Below are positions 1 through 5,572 of a stretch of DNA of 5,916 nt, one piece after another. Each line of letters begins with the position of its first letter. Position 1 is the stretch's first letter. The notes under the pieces were generated by a model. That model was not told the DNA's origin and searched no databases. It saw only the letters and a program-made list of their open reading frames with translations. A program made the translations under genes and the position numbers. The stretch is from the NCBI GenBank assembly GCA_030018505.1, contig JASEHO010000099.1, positions 1 through 5,916 of the forward strand, given 5' to 3'. This DNA is from a bacterium. Its GTDB lineage: Bacteria; UBA9089; UBA9088; JAGUXG01.

Positions 1-17
1 TTTACATTTTACATTGA

Positions 18-48
18 ACTTTACTCGGTTACTTCAGATGAGTAAAGT
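18..48. other. 9-bp inverted repeat downstream of the operon, weak terminator candidate
   Basis: ACTTTACTC (18-26) and GAGTAAAGT (40-48) are perfect inverted copies separated by 13 bases. They lie about 65 bp after the stop of the propeller gene, where the operon would end. The stem is AT-rich and no clean T run follows it on the minus strand, so it may be a weak hairpin or a chance repeat. A tandem TTTACAT pair lies beside it at 1-14. I see no supportable gene in 1-111. Confidence 0.3.
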
Positions 49-111
49 GTTACGAGATGAACTGACTGTAGGGGGAATGAGAAATATTGAAGTGTATCCT
101 TAAAAAGCTAT

Positions 112-1059
112 TTATGGCAAGGATTGTAACCTCATCCTGAAGATATTAATATTATATTCATCATTGGCTTCGCGGGCTTCGCGAAGGGAGCAGAAATAAA
201 TGAAGCCATCAGGAGACCAGACAGGAAACCCATCAGGACCACTATCTCCTGTAATTTGGGTATCATTACTTCCATTGGTCTTTACTGTTCTAATATCAAT
301 GGGTCGATATGCTACTAATTCCTCAATCAACCCCTTTTCAACCTTGCCTTTTCCATTCATTGCTGATGCATAGACGATTCTTTCTCCATCTATTGACCAT
401 GAAGGAGTAACAGCACTAAAAATAGGGTTATAGACGATCTCTGTCTCCATAGTGCCATCGCTATTTATTATCCATATTGATTGCTTGCCTTCTTCAATGC
501 CTCTCTGAAAGCAAATCCTATTGCCGTCTGGAGAAAACTTAGGAAAAAGCCCATTTGTTAGTTCAGTCTGAATACCTGTTTCTACATCAACAATAATAAT
601 AGAATAACTATTTTCATCTCCTCTTCGTATCCTGGTAAAAACAAGATTTTTGCCATCAGGAGACCAATCTGGAGCAATCTCATCTGTAGAGTCAAAGGTT
701 ATCTGCCTTGTATCATGGCCACTAAAAGCATCAATAATAAAGATGTCAAAACTACCAAAACGATTAGAGGAAAAGGCTAACATCTTCCCATCAGAAGACC
801 ACGAAGGAAATAGATCGTCTTCCCTGCCAAATGTCCTTTGAATCACTGCTTGCTCCTCTGGTTTTTTGATAAATATGTCAAAATTCCCCCTTCTATTAGA
901 GGAAAAAGCCATCTCTTTTCCATCAGAGCTAATATCTGGCAGGATATTCATGCCCTTTTCAGAGGTTATCTGCGTAAGATTTGCTACCTGGTTATATTCA
1001 GGCACACTAACCTCACACCCAATGACCAACGAAACTGCTAAAGCCAATAATCTCTTCAT
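112..1059 (-). CDS. TolB-like six-bladed beta-propeller lipoprotein (PD40 repeats)
   Basis: The protein has 315 residues. The signal peptide ends in LVIGC, giving an acceptable lipobox with the lipidated Cys at 15, so it should be membrane-anchored in the envelope. Six PD40/WD40-like repeats follow at about 40-64, 84-109, 129-157, 172-198, 218-260 and 278-308. Each has the form P-x-W/F/I-S-x-D-G-(x)n-hydrophobic-hydrophobic-F/Y, for example FPSWSSDGKMLAFSSNR and APDWSPDGKNLVFTRIR. This is the C-terminal propeller of TolB-type proteins. The separate N-terminal TolB domain is absent, so this is not a classical tolB and I give no symbol. Such propellers usually bind proteins or peptides in the periplasm. 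The start is supported by AAGGA six bases before the ATG, lying within the last codons of the previous gene. The fifth repeat is enlarged by a charged insertion (NGKGKVEKGLIEE) and the last carries a nine-base tandem duplication. Confidence 0.93.
   Translation of the reverse strand: MKRLLALAVSLVIGCEVSVPEYNQVANLTQITSEKGMNILPDISSDGKEMAFSSNRRGNFDIFIKKPEEQAVIQRTFGREDDLFPSWSSDGKMLAFSSNRFGSFDIFIIDAFSGHDTRQITFDSTDEIAPDWSPDGKNLVFTRIRRGDENSYSIIIVDVETGIQTELTNGLFPKFSPDGNRICFQRGIEEGKQSIWIINSDGTMETEIVYNPIFSAVTPSWSIDGERIVYASAMNGKGKVEKGLIEELVAYRPIDIRTVKTNGSNDTQITGDSGPDGFPVWSPDGFIYFCSLREAREANDEYNINIFRMRLQSLP
166..183 (-). repeat. 9-bp tandem duplication coding REAREA in the propeller gene
   Basis: GGCTTCGCG occurs twice in direct succession on the plus strand (166-174 and 175-183). 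On the minus strand it reads CGC GAA GCC twice, in frame, giving REAREA at residues 293-298 in the last blade. It is much more GC-rich than the surrounding gene and also creates the palindrome CTTCGCGAAG (177-186). A recent slippage or insertion event is the simplest explanation. Confidence 0.85.
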
Positions 1060-1060
1060 A

Positions 1061-1810
1061 TTATATCCTTAGAGATACAGCGTATATACTCTCCTTCCCA
1101 AATTTATTTATTTCAGCAGAAAGTTTTAGAAGAAGGAGGTTCAGTTCACAGCCAACTAAAAGCCTTGTTGGTGAATCGCTTCTCTCTGTTGACTTATCAA
1201 ATATGGATTGATCAATAATGGTATATTTAATCTTTGCTGAATACCAGTCCTTGCCTATACCTGCATAAGGAGAGAGCATCAAAATCTTTTTACTGGCTAT
1301 CAGTTTTACACCCTTTGTTTTAATCTTCCAATCTGCCTTCCACTCATTCTTATCCTCTGCCTCAATTTCAAAGGAGTTGTATGTAAGGCTGACGCTTATC
1401 TCTGGCTTAAGAGAATTCTCTTTTAAGAGCCTTTTCCTGGCCTCCAGACCGAAGAAACTTGCAGACTTTACTGGTTCTTTTTCTGGAATATAGCAGTATT
1501 TTCCTCCAATGTCGCATATTCCAAGCCCTATTCTTGCATAAACGGATGGTGTAATAATGGGTATATCTTTAGGCTTATCCGTATCCGGGTCTGTATATTT
1601 TAAGGGAGCACAAGGAAGAAGAATCCCCAGAGAAAATCCTGATTTATCAAAGCATCTTGGTGGACCAAGGACGCCTGTAGATATGGCGCCAGCAAACCCT
1701 TGCTGAAGGTCATCAATCATTTTGGTTACCTCTTGATCAGTAACTGTCCCTGTCCATCCACAAAGAGGAAGGAGAACCAGAAAAGCTAATAGCTTCTGTC
1801 GAGTAGACAT
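1061..1810 (-). CDS. Exported protein of unknown function, possible small outer-membrane beta-barrel
   Basis: The protein has 249 residues with a clear ATG and a very strong ribosome site. Its N-terminus is basic then hydrophobic (MSTRQKLLAFLVLLPLCGW, 1-19), which fits a Sec signal peptide. The Cys at 17 is preceded by Leu, so it is not a good lipobox. After a short helical stretch (about 25-45) come many alternating hydrophobic and polar segments that could be amphipathic strands: GFSLGILLP (58-66), SVYARIGLGI (89-98), EISVSLTYNSFEIEA (137-151), KADWKIKTKGVKLIA (158-172), LMLSPYAGIGKDWYSAKIKY (177-196), RLLVGCELNLLLLKLSAEI (216-234) and a last strand ESIYAVSLRI at the C-terminus. This layout resembles a barrel, but I recognise no family and the function is unknown. 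It is translationally coupled to the propeller lipoprotein, whose start is 1 nt after its stop. Both are envelope proteins, so they may act together. Confidence 0.85.
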   Translation of the reverse strand: MSTRQKLLAFLVLLPLCGWTGTVTDQEVTKMIDDLQQGFAGAISTGVLGPPRCFDKSGFSLGILLPCAPLKYTDPDTDKPKDIPIITPSVYARIGLGICDIGGKYCYIPEKEPVKSASFFGLEARKRLLKENSLKPEISVSLTYNSFEIEAEDKNEWKADWKIKTKGVKLIASKKILMLSPYAGIGKDWYSAKIKYTIIDQSIFDKSTERSDSPTRLLVGCELNLLLLKLSAEINKFGKESIYAVSLRI

Positions 1811-1816
1811 CTTTCA

Positions 1817-1824
1817 ACCTCCTT
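1817..1824 (-). promoter_or_regulatory. Strong Shine-Dalgarno of the 249-residue gene
   Basis: AAGGAGGT on the minus strand is a full-length match to the usual anti-Shine-Dalgarno sequence. Its core GGAGG ends 7 nt before the ATG at 1808-1810. This fixes the start of the 249-residue gene and predicts efficient translation. It overlaps the TAA that ends the reverse-transcriptase fossil. Confidence 0.85.
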
Positions 1825-1925
1825 TATAAGTGGTCTATGGTATCGAAGAACTTTTCGATCTCCATATCTACCACATACTTTACTGGTTTGGTCATTATGA
1901 CCTTGTCCAGCACATTTATCGTTTC
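1824..1925 (-). pseudogene. Fossil of a group II intron-type reverse transcriptase (motif A region)
   Basis: A 33-codon open stretch on the minus strand follows a TAG (1926-1928) and ends in TAA (1824-1826). Its end reads YVVDMEIEKFFDTIDHL, preceded by VLDKVIMTKPVK. This matches the pattern of group II intron / bacterial reverse transcriptase domains 2-3, where a basic-hydrophobic helix leads into V(V/E)xD(I)xxFFDxxDHxxL; the first Asp is one of the catalytic metal ligands. The finger and palm regions before it and the YADD box after it are missing, so it cannot be functional. The same frame is open upstream of the TAG for about 28 further codons, which I do not recognise. Its stop overlaps the ribosome site of the next gene. 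Assignment is from motif recall, without a search. Confidence 0.6.
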
Positions 1926-1932
1926 CTATTTT

Positions 1933-1961
1933 ATATTACCCCCTCCACCATCCTTTGTCAA
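1933..1961 (-). promoter_or_regulatory. Sigma-70-like promoter candidate for the 249-residue gene and the propeller gene
   Basis: On the minus strand, TTGACA (1956-1961) is followed after exactly 17 bp by TAATAT (1933-1938). The -35 is a perfect consensus and the -10 matches four of six positions, including the first T and A and the last T. The spacer is G-rich (GGTGGAGGGGG). Transcription would start near 1926, leaving a leader of about 115 nt that includes the reverse-transcriptase fossil. It would let the last two genes be expressed apart from the giant gene. Confidence 0.5.
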
Positions 1962-1970
1962 GATATTTCT

Positions 1971-1984
1971 TTGCATGCATGCAA
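1971..1984. promoter_or_regulatory. Perfect 14-bp palindrome, possible operator
   Basis: TTGCATGCATGCAA is identical to its reverse complement and lies 9 bp upstream of the -35-like hexamer of the promoter candidate on the minus strand. That position suits a transcription-factor site. There is no direct evidence of a regulator, and the flanking bases do not extend the symmetry. Confidence 0.4.
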
Positions 1985-2007
1985 GCCATCTCTCTTTCAG
2001 GCTTAAT

Positions 2008-2028
2008 CCTTACAGCTTATAACTTACA
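2008..2028. repeat. Short direct repeat CTTACAG x2
   Basis: CTTACAG occurs at 2008-2014 and 2022-2028, a period of 14 bp, with the palindromic TTATAA between them. It lies immediately downstream of the stop codon of the giant gene. It does not form a convincing GC-rich stem with a T run, so I do not call it a terminator. Confidence 0.5.
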
Positions 2029-2029
2029 G

Positions 2030-5000
2030 CTATCTCACCACCATTGCCTTTGTAGCAGAAAACTTATCTAGTTTCAGGTTAATGTAGTATAAGCCAGAGG
2101 CAACCCTTTCTCCACTATCGTTCCTTCTATCCCAGAATATTGCCCTGTCTTGCTTTGTGTATGAGCCTGCTTTTCTTGGTCCTGCATCTATTGTTCGGAC
2201 CTTCTGTCCAAGGATGTTGTAGATCTCTACAGTAACATTGCTGTCTGCTGATAGCTTGAATGGGATATAACAGGAATCCCCTGCTGGGTTTGGATAGGAT
2301 TGAAGAAGTTCAGATGTTTTTGGTGGAGAAGTCTTAGATTCATCATTATCTACATCTACTTCAATCCTTTCTCCCTGGCTATCTGTTAGCTCCAAAGAAT
2401 CTATAGAGAGCAAAGAGAGAATATCATCCTCTTGAATAGCACTCATTCCTCTGTTCGAGTCTAACTTTATGGTAAGATAGGCAATAGGTGCTATATTCTC
2501 TTCTTTTTTATCACTTGCTTGATTGACTATAGATTGGGTTGTTGAAGTAGAGGTAGTTGTGCCATAACTTATCTCTTCTGTGTCATCATCCGGGACGATA
2601 GCCACCTCTATATTGACTTTACCTGTATTGTTATCTATCTCTGAGTGGAGAAATATCTGTAAAGAGGATGTTCCTTCAGAAAATCTTGTTTTAGCTTGGC
2701 CTTCCTCTTCAAATACTGGGGCTACAACATCCTTCACATCTATCCTTGCTGGGTCAAAGGATATGCGTATCTTTCCTTCCCGTATCTCATCCTCTACATC
2801 CTTTAGCATAATAGAGACGGTCATCTCATTGGTTTTATTTAAGCCAGAGGTCTTTTGGAAGAAAGCATGGGGTTTTCTTTGCTCTCTTTTTTCTTCTACA
2901 AGGGTTACTGGAATCTGTGAGAGTGCTTTGGGTTCTTTTGAATCAGATAGCCTTCCATAAACCTTGTATGTTGCATCATACCTTGCCCTTATAACCCAAG
3001 AAAACCACCAGAATCTCCAGGTGAATCCGCTTAGTCCTACCTTGATCACAAGCCTATTGTTGACAGGGTCAATATCTGTTCCATAATCTTTAGCAAACAA
3101 TTTTTCATGAGCCTCATAATCCCATTTGTATATCTTATACTTTGGATCGGATGGATATAGATAATATGTCTTTACCTCATATTTAGAAGAGCTATCAGTA
3201 ACCCTCAGGCTATTATCACCCTCATATTCAGATATAGGCGGTATATCTAAAACCTCTTTTCGTCCATATAGATTGTAGGTAGCTCCATATTTTGACTTAC
3301 GATACCACTGTCCATCAAGCCTTACCTTGATAACCAATCTATTATTGGCATAATCTACATAAGAGCCATCATCCCTTCCACCTTTAATGCTATAATGAAC
3401 CGAATAACCCCAATTATAAATCTTATAGCCCGGGTCAGATGGATAGAGATAATATGTGTAGTTTTTTCCACTCCTTGATTCAACATTGATATTGAGCGAA
3501 CTATTTCCACCATAGATGTAATCAGGAAGATCAAAATTAAGTAAGGTATCCGAATATAGTTCTATCTCCTGGGTTTTAAGGATTGTTCCATCTTGGATTA
3601 TCCTTATAATATAGGTTCCTGGCAACAGATTAGAGATACTATACTCTCCCTTGTTATTAGTACTGGATGAGCCTTTAACTGCATTTCGCTTTAATATCTC
3701 AACCCTTGCTATTACAGGATTTCCAGTTGATGACTTGATTGCCTTTCCTGAGATTGAAACTGGATCTGGCTGTTCAACATATCCCTCAAGGGTTACATTA
3801 AACGATGTATTACCAGGAGCACAGGGTATATATCTCTTAATAGACTCACCTGCTATATTGTATCCAACCCAATAAACAAAGGTACGGACTATTGCCTCTT
3901 TATTAGAAATGGATATTACATCTGCCCAGGTAGAGCCTTTATTGGGATTTGCTCCTGATAACCCATTTGTTTGTATCTGTAATACATCGGGTGGTTCTAT
4001 AAATTCCTGAGGAAATGTGATCTTTGCTCTTACCTCATACCTTTTTACCTTCAAGTATACCACAGAACCAAGTGCCCACTTGTTAAGTTCTTGTTGACTC
4101 TCTATCCATATGTTAGAAGGGGTAAAGGTATATTGGGTTAAGAACAATGAAAAGTCAGCAACAAGCTCAGCTTCTTCATTCACAACTATCTCTTTGCTTC
4201 TTCCTCCATACCTACTCTTACTACAATATAACTTATAACTACCCACAGGCAATGCAATTTTATACATCCCATCCTTGTCTGTTGTGGCTGATCGATTTCT
4301 GCCTGATACCTTTATGGTTGCACCAACTATAGGGTTACCACTGGTTTTATCAGTTACCTTACCTTTGATTATGCCGACTTTGGGAATGGTGTAGCCAGAG
4401 TTTGTGACTGGGGAGTAAGGTGGTAATTTGAGATACCATTTGTATTCATCATTGCTTGTGTCGCCTGTGTCGTTCCAAGCTTCCTTAAAGTTTGGGCCTC
4501 TTGGAGAATTATTGCCAACATCATGCTTAGTTATAGGCTCTGACCAGTCACCAGGTGAATTGCACTCCCTATGACCCCATGGTATACCGACTCTCATCCA
4601 GTACAGATCTTTGTCATCTTTGGATACCTCATCTCTATTTGGAATCATCTTTAAACCAAAGGTTTTATAGCTCAAGAACTCTCCTGAGCCATCGATATCT
4701 TCGCAAACCTTTGGTAAATCTTGTACATCATCCCAATGTCCCTTTACAGGATATGATCCATGAGAACCTTCACCACTTCCACCTCCACCAACAGGAGGCT
4801 TCCAAGCACCATGGCCCCCAACAAATACAACAGGATGGGTTGTATCATCAACAAAGAAGTCTATCCCAGGCTTTGCGCAACTCTTTACATAGTGGTGAAA
4901 GTAATAGTCAACATATTCAATTTGGGCTGTAGCTGGATCCTGAGACGACACTACCACATTTATATGCTCCCAGTCTCCCTCGTGATTATTCACCCAGTCA

Positions 5001-5539
5001 TTAAATGGATAGAAGAACCAGTATTGGATAACAGCCTTATCTCCTGAAGCAAATACATGGGCATAAATGGTATCATTATAAAGGCCTGAGAGATTATGAT
5101 AGTCTTGATACCAAGTATCTGGAGAATTTCTACCAGAACCTCCAAAGTCGTAATGAAAGAAGACAAAGTAAACACCAGATGCACAGCCAGGTGGTCTTCC
5201 TCCTATCTTAAATGGCTCCTTGCCATATATAGTATCATAGTATATTGAACCTGGTGGCCAGGCATTGATGGTGTATAGCTCCCAACCACTATCGTTAGCA
5301 TCAAAATCTCCAACAAGCTCGCCTGCTACATTGAATGTTCTGCAATAGAGATCGTTCTCATCCAAAAAACTAGTTATCCCATCAACCCTACCATTGCTCA
5401 TAATTTCAACAGGCTTTGGAGCAACTCCTTGATCCCCTGAATGGAGCTGTAAAGATGGGCAGAACTTCTGGGCAAGTTCTTTCTCGTACTGCAAGCCACA
5501 ATACCCATTAGAAACCAAAAAGATTCCCAGCAAAACCAA
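2030..5539 (-). CDS. Giant secreted multidomain protein: Vps62-like domain, two carboxypeptidase-regulatory-like domains, YYLYPSDP repeats, cohesin-like domain, FlgD/Por-type C-terminal tail
   Basis: Coordinates give 1,169 residues from a TTG codon; translation may really begin at 5557 (see the separate entry). Domains in order: hydrophobic signal segment (1-15); Vps62/DUF946-like region (about 20-330), with AQKFCPSLQLHSGDQ, YWFFYPFNDW (173-182), the hallmark NNHEGDWEH (184-192), GGHGAW (241-246) and SHGSYP; first carboxypeptidase-regulatory-like beta domain (about 389-465, IKGKVTDKTSGNPIVGATI); unassigned beta-rich part (466-592); second such domain (about 594-673, ISGKAIKSSTGNPVIARVEI); two repeats (676-760 and 772-863); cohesin-like region (about 873-1063) interrupted by a Thr/Ser run (994-1003); C-terminal sorting or FlgD-like domain (about 1078-1169) ending KAMVVR. 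Family knowledge places such tails on proteins exported to the surface or medium. The role of Vps62-like domains in bacteria is not established, so I infer only a surface or extracellular function, perhaps carbohydrate- or matrix-related. The protein appears intact, with no frameshift. Confidence 0.9.
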   Translation of the reverse strand: MVLLGIFLVSNGYCGLQYEKELAQKFCPSLQLHSGDQGVAPKPVEIMSNGRVDGITSFLDENDLYCRTFNVAGELVGDFDANDSGWELYTINAWPPGSIYYDTIYGKEPFKIGGRPPGCASGVYFVFFHYDFGGSGRNSPDTWYQDYHNLSGLYNDTIYAHVFASGDKAVIQYWFFYPFNDWVNNHEGDWEHINVVVSSQDPATAQIEYVDYYFHHYVKSCAKPGIDFFVDDTTHPVVFVGGHGAWKPPVGGGGSGEGSHGSYPVKGHWDDVQDLPKVCEDIDGSGEFLSYKTFGLKMIPNRDEVSKDDKDLYWMRVGIPWGHRECNSPGDWSEPITKHDVGNNSPRGPNFKEAWNDTGDTSNDEYKWYLKLPPYSPVTNSGYTIPKVGIIKGKVTDKTSGNPIVGATIKVSGRNRSATTDKDGMYKIALPVGSYKLYCSKSRYGGRSKEIVVNEEAELVADFSLFLTQYTFTPSNIWIESQQELNKWALGSVVYLKVKRYEVRAKITFPQEFIEPPDVLQIQTNGLSGANPNKGSTWADVISISNKEAIVRTFVYWVGYNIAGESIKRYIPCAPGNTSFNVTLEGYVEQPDPVSISGKAIKSSTGNPVIARVEILKRNAVKGSSSTNNKGEYSISNLLPGTYIIRIIQDGTILKTQEIELYSDTLLNFDLPDYIYGGNSSLNINVESRSGKNYTYYLYPSDPGYKIYNWGYSVHYSIKGGRDDGSYVDYANNRLVIKVRLDGQWYRKSKYGATYNLYGRKEVLDIPPISEYEGDNSLRVTDSSSKYEVKTYYLYPSDPKYKIYKWDYEAHEKLFAKDYGTDIDPVNNRLVIKVGLSGFTWRFWWFSWVIRARYDATYKVYGRLSDSKEPKALSQIPVTLVEEKREQRKPHAFFQKTSGLNKTNEMTVSIMLKDVEDEIREGKIRISFDPARIDVKDVVAPVFEEEGQAKTRFSEGTSSLQIFLHSEIDNNTGKVNIEVAIVPDDDTEEISYGTTTSTSTTQSIVNQASDKKEENIAPIAYLTIKLDSNRGMSAIQEDDILSLLSIDSLELTDSQGERIEVDVDNDESKTSPPKTSELLQSYPNPAGDSCYIPFKLSADSNVTVEIYNILGQKVRTIDAGPRKAGSYTKQDRAIFWDRRNDSGERVASGLYYINLKLDKFSATKAMVVR
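2951..3226 (-). repeat. Second copy of the YYLYPSDP protein repeat (within the giant gene)
   Basis: This encodes residues 772-863. It aligns with residues 676-760 through the shared blocks TYYLYPSDPxYKIYxWxY, NNRLVIKVxLxG and YxATYxxYGR, and both copies begin with a GxNSL block. This copy carries an extra aromatic insertion, WRFWWFSWVI (841-850), just after the third block begins. The pattern of alternating hydrophobic and aromatic residues suggests a beta-rich module of about 85-92 residues. I do not recognise it as a named family. Confidence 0.8.
3260..3514 (-). repeat. First copy of the YYLYPSDP protein repeat (within the giant gene)
   Basis: This encodes residues 676-760. It contains TYYLYPSDPGYKIYNWGY, ANNRLVIKVRLDG and YGATYNLYGR, the same blocks in the same order as the copy at residues 772-863. 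The two copies are separated by a short linker (KEVLDIPPISE). The DNA is also visibly similar around the YLYPSDP block, so they arose by internal duplication. It follows directly on the second carboxypeptidase-regulatory-like domain. Confidence 0.8.
5393..5439 (-). repeat. 47-bp repeat, internal copy in the giant gene
   Basis: This 47-bp segment encodes the end of the first Vps62-like block (GDQGVAPKPVEIMSN). It matches 5870-5916 at 43 of 47 positions on direct comparison. The offset is 477 bp, a multiple of three, so both copies are read in the same frame. The similarity stops sharply after the codon for the Asn of MSN. Confidence 0.9.
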
Positions 5540-5554
5540 TATTTTTTTGCTCCT

Positions 5555-5569
5555 TATTTTATACCTCCT
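5555..5569 (-). promoter_or_regulatory. Ribosome binding site and possible AUA start of the giant gene
   Basis: AGGAGG (5564-5569, minus strand) lies immediately after the stop of the preceding ORF. Six bases later, at an ideal distance, stands the in-frame codon ATA (5555-5557). Reading from it gives MRSKKILVLLGIFLVSNGYCG, with a basic n-region followed by a hydrophobic core, as expected for a signal peptide. The first conventional start in this frame is TTG at 5537-5539. It leaves no basic residues before the core and is 24 nt from AGGAGG, but a second weaker site, AAGGAG (5551-5556), lies 10-11 nt before it. ATG is absent from the frame in this stretch. Either an AUA start, a TTG start, or a G-to-A change or sequencing error in an original ATG would explain this. 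Confidence 0.55.
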
Positions 5570-5572
5570 TAC

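Noticed and set aside
2..103. Plus-strand open frame from the left edge ending at TAA 101-103, with an internal ATG at 38 giving a 21-residue peptide (MSKVLRDELTVGGMRNIEVY...).
   Set aside because: It is only about 33 codons, with no recognisable motif and no ribosome site before the ATG, and it overlaps the inverted repeat. It could be the tail of a convergent gene, but the window does not show enough to support it.
112..1059. Naming the propeller gene tolB.
   Set aside because: Only the PD40 propeller is present. The N-terminal TolB domain is missing and no tol/pal genes are next to it.
1054..1070. A separate promoter for the propeller lipoprotein gene.
   Set aside because: It starts 1 nt after the previous stop, with its ribosome site inside that gene, so coupled translation from a shared transcript is the simpler reading. 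TATAAT-like bases there (GATATAAT) have no good -35 partner.
1837..2022. Plus-strand 61-residue open frame across the intergenic region.
   Set aside because: It lies opposite the promoter-like sequence and the reverse-transcriptase fossil, has no ribosome site, and its composition looks like an antisense shadow.
2580..2960. Plus-strand 126-residue open frame opposite the cohesin-like region.
   Set aside because: It is a shadow of a well-supported domain-containing gene, with no motif or ribosome site.
4555..5047. Two overlapping plus-strand open frames (125 and 95 residues) within the giant gene.
   Set aside because: They are antisense to the conserved Vps62-like region, rich in His/Ser/Leu as expected of shadow frames, and lack ribosome sites or recognisable motifs.
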